Assembly (NCBI GenBank): GCA_900548795.1
Contig: URLT01000002.1
Coordinates: 1 to 50,434, forward strand
Reading direction: 5' to 3'
Length of the DNA stretch: 50,434 nt
DNA from: an uncultured Eubacteriales bacterium
GTDB taxonomy: Bacteria > Bacillota > Clostridia > Oscillospirales > Oscillospiraceae
In this document: positions 22,040-30,898 of the stretch, one piece after another
Numbering within the stretch: the stretch's first letter is position 1
Layout: the number at the start of each line of letters is the position of its first letter
Translations under genes and position numbers: made by a program
Notes under the pieces: generated by a model
Told to the model about the DNA's origin: nothing
The model's database searches: none
What the model saw: only the letters and a program-made list of their open reading frames with translations

Positions 22040-22870
22040 TCAGATCGCCACGGGGATCTTCTCGGAAAATTCGTGAAAGCGGTAGCCCTCCAGTCGAAAA
22101 TCGTCGACGGTAAAGTCATAGAAGCAGCTACGCTCGGGGTTTACATAAAATTTTGGCGCCGGCAGCGGCTCGCGCTCGAGCAGCCGCTCGACCATGGGAA
22201 TATGGCGGTCATAGATGTGGCAGTCGGCGATGACATGCACCAGCTCGCCCGCAACGAGGCCGCTGACCTGCGCGAGCATGTGCACGAGCACGGCGTACTG
22301 CACGACGTTCCAGTTGTTCGCCGTGAGCATATCCTGCGAGCGCTGGTTCAGGATCGCGTTGAGGGTGCTGCCGCTGACCTGAAAGGTCATGGAATAGGCG
22401 CAGGGCGCGAGCGCCATTTCGTGCAGATCCTCAAAGTTGTAAAGATTCGTCAGAATGCGGCGGCTGGCCGGGTCGTGCCGCAGGGCGTAGAGCACGTGGT
22501 CGACCTGATCGTTCTCCCCCTCGGGGAAACGGTATTTTTTGCCGAGCTGATAGCCGTAGGCCTTGCCGATCGAGCCGGTCTCGTCCGCCCAGCTATCCCA
22601 GATGCGGCTTTTCAGCTCATGGACATTGTTCGACTTTTTCTGCCAGATCCAGAGCAGCTCGTCCACGCAGGAGCGGAAATAGGTGCGCCGCAGGGTCATG
22701 ATCGGGAATTCCTCGCGCAGATCGTAACGGTTGACCACGCCGAACAGGCGCTTCGTGTGCGCGGGCGTGCCGTCCTGCCAGCGCGGGCGCACGGGCAGCC
22801 CCTCGTCCGAGACGCCGTCGGTCAGAATCCTTCGACAGGTTTCGATATAAAGTCGGTCTGCTCTGCTCAT
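22040..22870 (-). CDS. thyA: thymidylate synthase
   Basis: A 276-residue ThyA that methylates dUMP to dTMP with methylenetetrahydrofolate. It shows RTYFRSCVDELLWIWQKKSN, IWDSWADETGSIGKAYGYQ, the catalytic Cys in LAPCAYSMTFQVSG, QRSQDMLTANNWNVVQYA and HIYDRHIPMVERLL. The catalytic Cys is followed by Ala-Tyr rather than the more common His. The start is the ATG after AAAGGG; a longer in-frame extension has no ribosome site. A perfect hairpin lies just upstream. Confidence 0.94.
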   Translation of the reverse strand: MSRADRLYIETCRRILTDGVSDEGLPVRPRWQDGTPAHTKRLFGVVNRYDLREEFPIMTLRRTYFRSCVDELLWIWQKKSNNVHELKSRIWDSWADETGSIGKAYGYQLGKKYRFPEGENDQVDHVLYALRHDPASRRILTNLYNFEDLHEMALAPCAYSMTFQVSGSTLNAILNQRSQDMLTANNWNVVQYAVLVHMLAQVSGLVAGELVHVIADCHIYDRHIPMVERLLEREPLPAPKFYVNPERSCFYDFTVDDFRLEGYRFHEFSEKIPVAI

Positions 22871-22901
22871 ACGATGCCCTTTCTGTTCGCTTTTTACGGC
22901 A

Positions 22902-22930
22902 CAGGCCGGAAAAATCCCTTTTCCGGCCTG
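22902..22930. repeat. palindromic hairpin upstream of thyA
   Basis: CAGGCCGGAAAA and its exact inverse with a five-base loop. On the minus strand it would form in the thyA leader; there is no T run after it, so a terminator is doubtful. Confidence 0.5.
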
Positions 22931-23000
22931 TAAGACTGTCAAAAAAGTCCGGAACCGTCAAAATCAGTCAACAAATCAGAACCGTCAAGCCTACCGATCC

Positions 23001-23208
23001 TGTCATTGCGAGGAGCGAAGCGACGCGGCAATCTTTAACGAAGCGATTTGTCATCCGGAAACGAACTATGGTTGAGCGGAACGAAGCGGCGAATCCGTGT
23101 TTTTTGTTATACGGATTCCTTTTTGCTTCGTGCTCCCGTGCTTCGCCACGGGATGCCATACCTTACACTTTCAGATTGCCACGGCCGCGATGCGGCCTCG
23201 CAATGACA
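23001..23208. repeat. family A element, copy 3 (divergent subfamily)
   Basis: Left end TGTCATTGCGAGGAGCGAAG, right end CTCGCAATGACA. The inner sequence (GGAACGAAGCGGCGAAT ... GTGCTTCGCCACGGGATGCC) differs from copies 1 and 2 but is shared, in the opposite orientation, with the copy at 49927. It fills the gap between thyA and atpC; 23209-23329 holds no gene. Confidence 0.75.
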
Positions 23209-23329
23209 CGAAATTGGGACGTTTTTACTTGTTACGCAAGGATTTTGACTTTGCCCCCTATCGTATTTTCATACGCCGACGGGTGCAAGTTGCTTGTCTT
23301 CCAAACATTTTTGCAGTCTGCTGAATGTT

Positions 23330-23731
23330 TTATTTTTCCCCCGCGACCTGCTGACGGATCAGCGCGCGCGCCAGCTTGGCCTTCGCGAGGCGGATGTCCT
23401 GCTCCTCCTTCGCGGCGGCGAGGCGCTCGCGTGCCTTCTCCTCGGCGCGTCTGGCGCGCTCGAGGTCGATCTCGTCGGCATATTCCAGCGTCGTGGCGAC
23501 GAGGCGCACCGCGCCCTGCTCCACGCTCAAAAAGCCGCCGCCGCAGGCCGCGCGGCGCAGCCTGCCGTCCATCGTGACGTGCACCTCGCCGGTGTCGAGC
23601 ACGGCGAGCAGGTCGGCATGGTCGGCGCGGATGCTGATGTAGCCCTCGGTCGTGCGCAGATAAAGGATCTCCGCCCTGCCGTCAAATTGCAGGCCGTCCG
23701 GCGTGACGATCTGTAAGGCAAACTGCTTCAT
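23330..23731 (-). CDS. atpC: ATP synthase epsilon subunit
   Basis: A 133-residue protein with the N-terminal beta sandwich (FALQIVTPDGLQFDGRAEIL ... HADLLAVLDTGEVHV) and a C-terminal helical hairpin (ERARRAEEKARERLAAAKEE). It couples the rotor and can inhibit ATP hydrolysis. Its ATG overlaps the atpD stop (ATGA). Last gene of the atp operon. Confidence 0.95.
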   Translation of the reverse strand: MKQFALQIVTPDGLQFDGRAEILYLRTTEGYISIRADHADLLAVLDTGEVHVTMDGRLRRAACGGGFLSVEQGAVRLVATTLEYADEIDLERARRAEEKARERLAAAKEEQDIRLAKAKLARALIRQQVAGEK

Positions 23732-25131
23732 TTTGCGCCGCCCTTTGCTTTTTCGACCGCCTCGTCGATCGTGCCGACAAAGAGGAAGGCCGACTCGGGC
23801 AGGTCGTCATGCTTGCCCTCAAGGATCTCGCGGAAGCCGCGCACCGTCTCGGCCACGGGGACGTACTTGCCCTGATAGCCCGTGAACTGCTCGGCGACCG
23901 TGAACGGCTGAGACAGGAAGCGCTGGATCTTTCTTGCGCGGGAGACGACCAGCTTGTCCTCCTCGGACAGCTCGTCCATGCCCATGATGGCGATGATGTC
24001 CTGAAGGTCCTTATAGCGCTGCAGAACCTGCTGCACCTCGCGCGCGACGCGGTAGTGCTCCTGCCCGACGATGTCGGGCGTCAGGATGTTGGAGGTGGAC
24101 TCGAGCGGGTCGACCGCCGGGAAGATGCCCAGCGAGGCGATGCCGCGGTCGAGAACGGTCGTGGCGTCGAGGTGGGCGAAGGTCGTCGCCGGGGCGGGGT
24201 CGGTCAGGTCGTCGGCCGGGACATAGACCGCCTGAACGGACGTGATCGAGCCCTTTTTGGTGGAGGTGATGCGCTCCTGAAGGGCGCCCATCTCGGTTGC
24301 AAGCGTGGGCTGATAGCCGACGGCCGAGGGCATTCTGCCCAGCAGCGCCGAGACCTCGGAGCCTGCCTGCGTGAAACGGAAGATGTTGTCGATGAACAGC
24401 AGCACGTCCTGCCCCTCGCGGTCGCGGAAGTACTCGGCCATCGTCAGACCGGACAGCGCCACGCGCATTCTGGCTCCGGGCGGCTCGTTCATCTGGCCGT
24501 AGACCAGGGCGGTCTTCTTGATGACGCCGGACTGCATCATTTCGTTATAAAGATCGTTGCCCTCGCGGGTGCGCTCGCCGACGCCGGCAAAGACGGAGAT
24601 GCCGCCGTGCTGCTTGGCGATGTTGTTGATAAGCTCCATGATGAGCACGGTCTTGCCGACGCCCGCGCCGCCGAACAGGCCGATCTTGCCGCCCTTGACA
24701 TAGGGGGCGATCAGGTCGACGACCTTGATGCCGGTCTCGAGCATCTCGGTGGTGCTGGCCTGCTCGTCGTAGGACGGCGGGTCGCGGTGGATGCTCCATT
24801 TTTCGCAGGTGACGGGCTGCGGCTTGTCGTCGATCGCGCGGCCGAGCAGGTTGAACACGCGGCCGAGCGTCTCCGGGCCGACGGGGACCTTGATGCCCGC
24901 GCCGGTGTCGAGCGCCTTGACGCCGCGCACCATGCCGTCGGTCGAGCTCATGGCGATGCAGCGCACCGTGTCGTCGCCGAGCTGCTGCGCGACCTCGCAG
25001 ACGAGCTTCTCGCCGCCCTCGCGCTCGATCTCTATGGCGTTGAGCAGGTCGGGCAGGTGGCCGTCCGAAAACCGGATGTCCAGAACCGGGCCGATGATCT
25101 GCACAACGACGCCGTAATGCTTCTCTTGCAT
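23728..25131 (-). CDS. atpD: ATP synthase beta subunit
   Basis: A 467-residue catalytic subunit. It has Walker A (GGAGVGKT), the catalytic glutamate region (GVGERTREGNDLY), Walker B (DVLLFIDNIFRF) and the ALLGRMPSAVGYQPTLATEMG stretch. The start is the ATG after AAAGGAG; the longer in-frame extension lacks a ribosome site. It works with AtpA in F1. Confidence 0.98.
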   Translation of the reverse strand: MQEKHYGVVVQIIGPVLDIRFSDGHLPDLLNAIEIEREGGEKLVCEVAQQLGDDTVRCIAMSSTDGMVRGVKALDTGAGIKVPVGPETLGRVFNLLGRAIDDKPQPVTCEKWSIHRDPPSYDEQASTTEMLETGIKVVDLIAPYVKGGKIGLFGGAGVGKTVLIMELINNIAKQHGGISVFAGVGERTREGNDLYNEMMQSGVIKKTALVYGQMNEPPGARMRVALSGLTMAEYFRDREGQDVLLFIDNIFRFTQAGSEVSALLGRMPSAVGYQPTLATEMGALQERITSTKKGSITSVQAVYVPADDLTDPAPATTFAHLDATTVLDRGIASLGIFPAVDPLESTSNILTPDIVGQEHYRVAREVQQVLQRYKDLQDIIAIMGMDELSEEDKLVVSRARKIQRFLSQPFTVAEQFTGYQGKYVPVAETVRGFREILEGKHDDLPESAFLFVGTIDEAVEKAKGGAK

Positions 25132-25156
25132 AGGGAAACTCCTTTCCTCCGCTCGA

Positions 25157-25996
25157 TCAGAGCGCTTCCGCGCCGGAAACGATCTCGGTGATCTCGCGGG
25201 TAATGACCGCCTGACGGGCACGGTTATAGTGCAGCGTCAGGGTGTCGATGATCTCGTCGGCATTTTTGTTTGCGGCGTTCATCGCGGTGCGCCGCGCGCC
25301 ATGCTCGGACGCCGAGGCCTCGCAGACCGCCGAATACAGCATGCCGGAGACATAGAGCGGGACGATCCGCCCGACAAGCTCCGCCGGGTCGCCCTCGAGC
25401 AGCGCGCCGCCGACATAGCTCTCGCCGGAGGCGACCTCGATGGGCAGCAGCGTTTCGGCCACGGGCACCTGAGAGAGCATCGAGCGGAACTCGGTGTAGA
25501 GCACGACCACGCGCTCAAAGCGCCCGTCGGCGTAGCCCTCGCAGAGCAGCTTGGCGATCTGCGCGCAGTCGCCGATGCCGAGCGAGCCGGTCACGCCGAA
25601 ATAGGTGCTGACGATCTCGTAATTGCGGCGGGCGAAGTGCTCCAGCGTTTTTTTGCCGACGGGAAGCACGCAGCACGCGCCCTCCTGCATGGCCTCGGCC
25701 GCCATGCGGAACAGGTTGGCGTTATAGCCGCCGGCTAGCCCGCGGTCGCCGCCGATGATAACGTAACAGGTTTTTTGAACCGGACGCTGCCGGGTGAAGA
25801 CCGAGGGCTCCTCGGGCAGGGCGGCCTGCAAGCCGCCGATGGCCTGCTCGAGCACCTCGTGATAGGGGCGGGTACGCTCGGCCCGCGCCTTGGCCCGCCG
25901 CAGCTTCGAGGTCGCGACCAGCTCCATGGCCTTGGTGATCTGGCGCGTGCTCTCGACGCTCTTGATGCGGGTCTTGATCGCTTTCATGGACGCCAT
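25157..25996 (-). CDS. atpG: ATP synthase gamma subunit
   Basis: A 279-residue central stalk. N-terminal coiled coil (MKAIKTRIKSVESTRQITKAMELVATSKL) and C-terminal coiled coil (GARRTAMNAANKNADEIIDTL, NRARQAVITREITEIVSGAEAL) frame the usual Rossmann-like middle (IGGDRGLAGGYNANLFR). Confidence 0.97.
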   Translation of the reverse strand: MASMKAIKTRIKSVESTRQITKAMELVATSKLRRAKARAERTRPYHEVLEQAIGGLQAALPEEPSVFTRQRPVQKTCYVIIGGDRGLAGGYNANLFRMAAEAMQEGACCVLPVGKKTLEHFARRNYEIVSTYFGVTGSLGIGDCAQIAKLLCEGYADGRFERVVVLYTEFRSMLSQVPVAETLLPIEVASGESYVGGALLEGDPAELVGRIVPLYVSGMLYSAVCEASASEHGARRTAMNAANKNADEIIDTLTLHYNRARQAVITREITEIVSGAEAL

Positions 25997-26008
25997 GGCG
26001 CGCCTCCC

Positions 26009-27517
26009 TTATTGCTCGTAGGGAGCGGCACAGGCGGCGATCGCCTCGCGCAGAAGCTGCTCGGTCTCCTTGGTCAGGTCGCCCGTGGCGCGGATGCTCT
26101 CTGCAACGGCGGGGCGCTGGACGGTCAGATATTCGAACAGATCGTGCTCAAAGGCGGAGATGCGCTCCACGGGCACCTTTGCCAGCAGATCGTTGACGAC
26201 GGCATAGATGATGCAGACCTGAAGCGCGACGTCGATGGGGCTGTTGCGGTTCTGCTTGAGCACCTCGACGATGCGCTCGCCCTGCGCCAGACGCGCCTTG
26301 GTGTCGGCGTCGAGATCGGAGCCGAACTGGGCGAAGGACTGCAGCTCGCGGTACTGCGAGTACATCAGCTTCAGCGAGGAGGCGACCTTTTTCATCGCCT
26401 TGATCTGCGCGCTGCCGCCGACACGCGAGACGGAGATGCCGGGGTTGATGGCCGGCCGGACGCCGCTGTGGAACAGCTCGCTTTCCAGATAGATCTGGCC
26501 GTCGGTGATGGAGATGACGTTCGTCGGGATATAGGCCGAGACGTCGCCCGCCTGCGTCTCGATGATGGGCAGGGCGGTCAGAGTGCCGCCGCCGTATTTG
26601 GGCGCAAGGCGCGCCGCGCGCTCGAGCAGACGGGAGTGCAGATAGAACACGTCGCCGGGGTAGGCCTCGCGTCCGGGCGGTCTGCGGATCAGCAGCGACA
26701 TGGCGCGGTAGGCCACGGCGTGCTTGGAAAGGTCGTCATAGACGATCAGGGCATCTTGCCCCTTGTCCATGAAGTATTCGCCCATGGTGCAGCCGGAGTA
26801 CGGCGCGATGTATTGCAGCGGGGCGGGCTCGGAGGCCGTCGCCGAGACGACGATGGTGTAGTCCATGGCGCCGGCCTTGGTCAGCATGTCGACGATCTGC
26901 GCGACGGTCGAGCGCTTCTGGCCGATGGCGACGTAGATGCACGTGACGCCCTTGCCCTTTTGGTTGATAATGGTGTCGGTGGCGATGACGGTCTTGCCCG
27001 TCTGGCGGTCGCCGATGATGAGCTCGCGCTGGCCGCGGCCGATGGGGATCATGGAGTCGATGGCCTTGATGCCGGTCTGCAGCGGAACGGAGACGGATTT
27101 GCGCTCGATGATGCCGGAGGCGACGCGCTCGATCGGGCGCGTTTCCTTGGATTTGATGGGACCCTTGCCGTCGATGGGGCGGCCGAGGGCGTCGACCACG
27201 CGGCCGATCATGCACTCGCCGACCGGGACGGAAACGACCCTGCCGGTGCGCTTGACGAGGCCGCCCTCGCTGATGCCGATGTCCGTCCCGAGCAGGACGA
27301 CGCTGACAAAGCGCTCCTCGAGGTTCAGCGCCATGCCGTAGGTGTCGTTTTCAAAGAGCAGCAGCTCGTTGGCCTTGCATTTTTCCAGACCGTGCACCTT
27401 GGCAATGCCGTCGCCGACCTGAATGACGTATCCGACCTCATCCTGCTGAAGCTTGTCGGAATAGGTCTTGATTTGATCCTTTATGACCTTGCTGATGTCG
27501 TCTATTTTCAGATTCAC
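26009..27517 (-). CDS. atpA: ATP synthase alpha subunit
   Basis: A 502-residue F1 subunit with Walker A (GDRQTGKTV), the GQKRSTVAQ stretch, Walker B region (DALIVYDDLSKHAVAYR) and ISVSRVGGSAQIKAMKKVA. It begins with a GTG codon (MNLKIDDISKVIKDQIKTY). It supplies non-catalytic nucleotide sites and completes each catalytic site. Confidence 0.98.
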   Translation of the reverse strand: MNLKIDDISKVIKDQIKTYSDKLQQDEVGYVIQVGDGIAKVHGLEKCKANELLLFENDTYGMALNLEERFVSVVLLGTDIGISEGGLVKRTGRVVSVPVGECMIGRVVDALGRPIDGKGPIKSKETRPIERVASGIIERKSVSVPLQTGIKAIDSMIPIGRGQRELIIGDRQTGKTVIATDTIINQKGKGVTCIYVAIGQKRSTVAQIVDMLTKAGAMDYTIVVSATASEPAPLQYIAPYSGCTMGEYFMDKGQDALIVYDDLSKHAVAYRAMSLLIRRPPGREAYPGDVFYLHSRLLERAARLAPKYGGGTLTALPIIETQAGDVSAYIPTNVISITDGQIYLESELFHSGVRPAINPGISVSRVGGSAQIKAMKKVASSLKLMYSQYRELQSFAQFGSDLDADTKARLAQGERIVEVLKQNRNSPIDVALQVCIIYAVVNDLLAKVPVERISAFEHDLFEYLTVQRPAVAESIRATGDLTKETEQLLREAIAACAAPYEQ

Positions 27518-27536
27518 GGTTTCACCAACCTTTATA

Positions 27537-28070
27537 TTATACGATTGCTTCGTTCAGCGATTGACGCAGGCGGTCGAGCTTGCTGCGGATGCTGCCGTCA
27601 AGCTGCTCGCTGCCGTAGCGAAGGGTCACGCCGCCGAGCAGCGAGGGCTGCACCTGCGTCGTGAGCACCACCGTTTTGCCGGTGATCGCCTCGAGCCGGG
27701 ATCTCAGCGCGTCGCGCTGCCGCGGCGTCATTTCCACGGCGGTGAGCGCCGTGGCGCGGAGCAGATTGTGCGCCTCGTCGTAGCAGGCGCGATAGGCCTT
27801 CACGCAGGCGGGCACGCAGTAGACCGAGCGCTTGTCGCACAGCAGGCAGAGAAAATTCTGCACGGTCTGCGAGCAGCCGGAGAAGGCCTCGCGCAGCAGA
27901 GCGCGCCGCTTCTCTGAGGGAAGGGCGGGCGTGTCGAGCAGCGTTGCGTAGTCGGGCTGCTCGGAAAGCGCGCGCTCGAGCGTCTCGAGCTCCTGAAGCA
28001 GCGCGTCCGGGCCGCCGCTCTCCTCGGCAAGCTGATAAAGCGCCTTGCCGTAGCTCACCGCATCAATCAT
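27537..28070 (-). CDS. atpH: ATP synthase delta subunit
   Basis: A 177-residue peripheral stalk protein (YGKALYQLAEESG at the start; RLEAITGKTVVLTTQVQPSLLGGVTLRYG near the end, a delta-family landmark). The ATG at 28070 overlaps the last eight bases of atpF; a GTG nine bases upstream is an alternative start. Confidence 0.93.
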   Translation of the reverse strand: MIDAVSYGKALYQLAEESGGPDALLQELETLERALSEQPDYATLLDTPALPSEKRRALLREAFSGCSQTVQNFLCLLCDKRSVYCVPACVKAYRACYDEAHNLLRATALTAVEMTPRQRDALRSRLEAITGKTVVLTTQVQPSLLGGVTLRYGSEQLDGSIRSKLDRLRQSLNEAIV

Positions 28071-28581
28071 GGCTGTCACCCAGCCCGTCGATGAAGGAGT
28101 CGATGAGCGCCTCGTGCTCGGCGGGCTTCACGTCGCGCGCCAGCACGGCGCCGGCGATCTGCACGGCCATGTCAGAGACTTCGTTCTTCAGCTCGTTGCG
28201 CGCCTGCTTTTTCTCCAGCTCGATCTGCTCGTCGGCACGCTTGAGCGTGCGGGCGGCCTGCGCCTGCGCCTCGCGCAGCATGGTCTCCTGCTGCTGCTGG
28301 GCGCGCTGATGCGCCGCCTTGAGGATGCGCTCGCGCTCGGCGTTCGCCTCGGCAAGCTGCCCCTCGTACTGCGACTTGAGCGTCTGCGCCTCCTCCTTGG
28401 AGCGGCCGGCGTCGGCATAGAGGTCGTCGATCTCCTTCTGGCGGCTGTCGATCATGTTCTGAACGGGCTTGAACAGGAGCTTCTTCATGAATTTATAGAG
28501 GATGAACAGGTTGACGAGCGTGAACAGGCACGTCCAGAAGTTCACGCCCACGAAGCTCTCAAAGCCGGTTAAAAACTTCAA
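28063..28581 (-). CDS. atpF: ATP synthase b subunit
   Basis: A 172-residue protein with one N-terminal membrane helix (FWTCLFTLVNLFILYKFMKK) and a long charged coiled coil that forms the stator stalk. The start codon is TTG with AAAGGAG six bases upstream. The C-terminal part (MAVQIAGAVLARDVKPAEHEALIDSFI in pieces) is typical. Confidence 0.95.
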   Translation of the reverse strand: MKFLTGFESFVGVNFWTCLFTLVNLFILYKFMKKLLFKPVQNMIDSRQKEIDDLYADAGRSKEEAQTLKSQYEGQLAEANAERERILKAAHQRAQQQQETMLREAQAQAARTLKRADEQIELEKKQARNELKNEVSDMAVQIAGAVLARDVKPAEHEALIDSFIDGLGDSHD

Positions 28582-28621
28582 GCCGATCTCTCCTTTCTGG
28601 CAAGAGTCTTCCTCATGCGGA

Positions 28622-28858
28622 TCAGAATACGAAGAGCAGCAGCAGCGCGATGACCAGCGAGTAGATGCCGGTCGACTCGGTGATGGCGCAGCCGAGAATC
28701 ATGTTGGTACGCAGGTTGTTGGTGGCCTCCGGCTGGCGAGCCATGCCCTCGAGCGCCTTGCCGACGGCGTTGCCTTCACCGATTGCCGGGCCGATTGCGC
28801 CCAGACCCATGCACAGGCCGGCGCCGATCGCGATCAAACCTTTGACCAGTTGTTCCAT
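28622..28858 (-). CDS. atpE: ATP synthase c subunit with two-carboxylate ion site
   Basis: A 78-residue hairpin of two membrane helices that forms the rotor ring. Helix 1 has IGPAIGEGNAVGKA, so position 28 is Glu in a P-x-x-x-E pattern. Helix 2 has AITESTGIYSLVIALLL with Glu61-Ser62-Thr63 and Tyr66. The ES-T-x-x-Y part matches sodium-binding c subunits such as that of Ilyobacter, where helix 1 carries Gln. A Glu pair like this one is known from the sodium-specific ring of Fusobacterium nucleatum. Sodium coupling is therefore probable but untested. A family B element lies between this gene and atpB. Confidence 0.96.
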   Translation of the reverse strand: MEQLVKGLIAIGAGLCMGLGAIGPAIGEGNAVGKALEGMARQPEATNNLRTNMILGCAITESTGIYSLVIALLLLFVF

Positions 28859-28893
28859 TTTGAAAATCCTCCTGAAAAAATATATTTGTCTTG

Positions 28894-29054
28894 GGGAACC
28901 TCTGAATCAATCGGCAGCGGCGCTCAGCGGGTCTTTTGTCCCAGCTTATCGGTTTGAAAATCTTGAAATACACAAAGGATTCCTGCGATTTCCAAACCTC
29001 AATCTGGAACAAAATCCCTCGCTGACCGCTCTTGCGATTGAATCAGAGCTTCCC
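28894..29054. repeat. family B element inside the atp operon (161 bp)
   Basis: A complete copy: GGGAACCTCTGAATCAATCG at the left, GATTGAATCAGAGCTTCCC at the right, and the same inner order as the 8247 copy. CTTG occurs directly outside both ends (28890-28893 and 29055-29058), a possible 4-bp target duplication. It lies nine bases after the atpB stop and about 35 bases before the atpE start. In the atp transcript it would appear as a 161-base folded spacer. Confidence 0.88.
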
Positions 29055-29063
29055 CTTGGGTTT

Positions 29064-29834
29064 TTACTGCTTTGCGGATGCCTCCGCCGGGGGCGGGCAG
29101 GCAGAGCCGACATAGACCATCGTCAGCATACAGAACACGAGCGCCTGAATGAAGCCGGAGAACAGGTCGAAATAAATCGAAAGGAACGCCGGAATGCCCA
29201 CCTGGAAGATGGGGATCTGACGGATGATCTCGCTGGGGATCCATTGCAGCACGACCGCGCTGAGCGCGCCGAGGGCGCCGTAGATCAGAGACGTCAGCAC
29301 GCCGCCGCCGGCGATGTTGCCGAAGTGACGGAAGGACATGGAGATCGGCTGGGCGATCTCGCTGATGACGTTCATCGGCGTCATGACGGCGACCGGCTCG
29401 GTGAAGCCCTTGAGCCAGCCGAGGAAGCCGTTGTTTTTAATGTTGTAGTACCAGACCATGCCGGTCGTGACGAGCGCCCAGGTGATCGTGGTGCTCAGGT
29501 CTGCCGTCGCGCTGCGGAAGATTCCGCCGAACAGGCTGATGAGCGTGCCGCAGACGGAGGAGCAGAACAGCGCGCCGATATAGGGGACAAAATGCGCGTT
29601 GTGCTCGCCCATCGTGCCGACGACGAGGTCGCGCAGCATGCTCACGCCCTTTTCCACGAGCACCTGACGGCGCGTCGGGCGCTTTTTCAGGTTTTTGCCC
29701 AAGATCGAGCTGGCAATGAGCAGCAGGATCATGACCAAAAACGAGGAGAGCACGGTCTGCGTGATCGTGACGTCAAACAGGCCGAAAAAGGAAAATTCGA
29801 CCAGCTTTCTCGGACCGTTGCCGATTCCATCCAT
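29064..29834 (-). CDS. atpB: ATP synthase a subunit
   Basis: A 256-residue Fo stator subunit with several membrane helices. The essential arginine lies in ISMSFRHFGNIAGG, and IPIFQVGIPAFLSIYFDLFSGFIQALVFCML is the conserved last part (shown here in function, split over two helices). N-terminal FFGLFDVTITQTVLSSF is typical. It starts at ATG after AAAGGAG. Confidence 0.95.
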   Translation of the reverse strand: MDGIGNGPRKLVEFSFFGLFDVTITQTVLSSFLVMILLLIASSILGKNLKKRPTRRQVLVEKGVSMLRDLVVGTMGEHNAHFVPYIGALFCSSVCGTLISLFGGIFRSATADLSTTITWALVTTGMVWYYNIKNNGFLGWLKGFTEPVAVMTPMNVISEIAQPISMSFRHFGNIAGGGVLTSLIYGALGALSAVVLQWIPSEIIRQIPIFQVGIPAFLSIYFDLFSGFIQALVFCMLTMVYVGSACPPPAEASAKQ

Positions 29835-29852
29835 TGTAAAAAATCGCTCCTT

Positions 29853-30290
29853 TCAGGGTTTCTTTTTCCGCACCAGCTCTGCGGCGAACAGGGCGATGCG
29901 CAGGAAGCACAGCGGCAGCAGCGTTGCAATGGGGTCAAACCGCGCGCTTTTGAGCGCGATGACCATTGCAACCAGCACGGCCAAGGTGCGCAGAATGTAA
30001 AACACGCGAACCGCAAGCTGCGCGGCCGTCTGGTTCTCTTTTTTCGACGCGCGGAGCACGCCGATAATTAAAAAGAGAAAGTTCAGCAGCGAGACGCCCG
30101 CGCCGAGGGCGGCGCCGAGCAAAACGGGCTGCGTGCACCGCCGGAGCAGCGCGTAAACGCCGAGCATCACGCCCGTCAGGACGAGCTCGGCCAGAAAAAC
30201 GGGAAGCAGCTCACGCAGGGTCTTGAGAAGGATCCTTCGGTCGCTCTCCTGCGGCGCGGGACGGTCAGTCTCGTTGGTCTGATTTTCCAT
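29853..30290 (-). CDS. AtpI-like ATP synthase accessory protein
   Basis: A 145-residue protein with four hydrophobic helices (LLPVFLAELVLTGVMLGVYALL, VLLGAALGAGVSLLNFLFLIIGVL, then two more). Its position directly before atpB and its helix pattern match the ATP synthase I family, which helps assemble the c ring. It begins with a polar, acidic tail. The preceding small gene overlaps its start by 26 bases. Confidence 0.75.
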   Translation of the reverse strand: MENQTNETDRPAPQESDRRILLKTLRELLPVFLAELVLTGVMLGVYALLRRCTQPVLLGAALGAGVSLLNFLFLIIGVLRASKKENQTAAQLAVRVFYILRTLAVLVAMVIALKSARFDPIATLLPLCFLRIALFAAELVRKKKP

Positions 30291-30537
30291 CTGGATCCTC
30301 CTTGTGCGACGTGGGGTCGACGGTGCCGGCGTATTTCACAATGAAATATAGCATGCTGTAAAGACCCAGCAGCACGCCCAGCACGATCGAGGCGATCATG
30401 ACCCAGCGCCCCCAGCCGCAGCGGTTTTTCAGAAACCAGCCCAGCGCGATCAGAAGCCCCGCCGGGGTCAGCATGGAAAAGGCCGCCTGCGAGATGAAAT
30501 TGAAGGCGTAAAGCACCCGAAATACCCGCTTTGGCAA
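30265..30537 (-). CDS. AtpZ/AtpI-like two-helix membrane protein
   Basis: A 90-residue protein with two membrane helices (FISQAAFSMLTPAGLLIALGWFL and WVMIASIVLGVLLGLYSML), as in the AtpZ family that often opens clostridial atp operons and has been linked to divalent-ion transport or ring assembly. The best start is a TTG at 30537 with GGAGG eight bases upstream; no ATG has such support. First gene of the atp operon. Confidence 0.7.
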   Translation of the reverse strand: MPKRVFRVLYAFNFISQAAFSMLTPAGLLIALGWFLKNRCGWGRWVMIASIVLGVLLGLYSMLYFIVKYAGTVDPTSHKEDPDGKSDQRD

Positions 30538-30611
30538 GCCCGATCCCTCCTGTGCGCCGCGCGCTGCGGCAGTCGGCGGCAAATTGCCGAGTGTAGATCC
30601 GATTTGGTTTA

Positions 30612-30640
30612 ATTATAAACGATTTTTGGCGGAAAAGCAA
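30612..30640 (-). promoter_or_regulatory. promoter of the atp operon
   Basis: Minus strand TTGCTT (30635-30640), 17-base spacer, TATAAT (30612-30617). It lies about 75 bases before the first atp-operon gene. Confidence 0.75.
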
Positions 30641-30826
30641 TGATATTTTTGATGAACAAACTGTGAAATTTCGCGCCCCGTCCGGGCGCGGCGCTGCGCC
30701 CCGGAGACGGCGCGCGCCGGACGAAAACGACGCGTTACAAAGGAAAACACTGTTGAATCCGGTGGGTTGCACAAGCGCGTCGCTCTGAGAGGTGCAAAAA
30801 TCGCCCCTTTTGCTTCTGTACATTAT

Positions 30827-30848
30827 CACATTAATGTGGTAATATACT
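30827..30848 (+). promoter_or_regulatory. -10 box and palindrome before the amino-acid transporter
   Basis: A perfect 12-base palindrome CACATTAATGTG (30827-30838) lies just before TATACT (30843-30848), about 50 bases ahead of the binding-protein start. No good -35 is seen, so an activator or repressor at the palindrome is plausible. The rest of 30641-30826 holds nothing I can name. Confidence 0.45.
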
Positions 30849-30898
30849 AAAGTAAAAACAAACGGGCGCCGCGCTGCGCCGGAGAAAGGACGATTTTT

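Noticed and set aside
25775..27664. Long plus-strand frame opposite atpG and atpA
   Set aside because: The minus strand encodes unmistakable ATP synthase subunits; the plus frame has only low-complexity DG-, LG- and AV-rich text.
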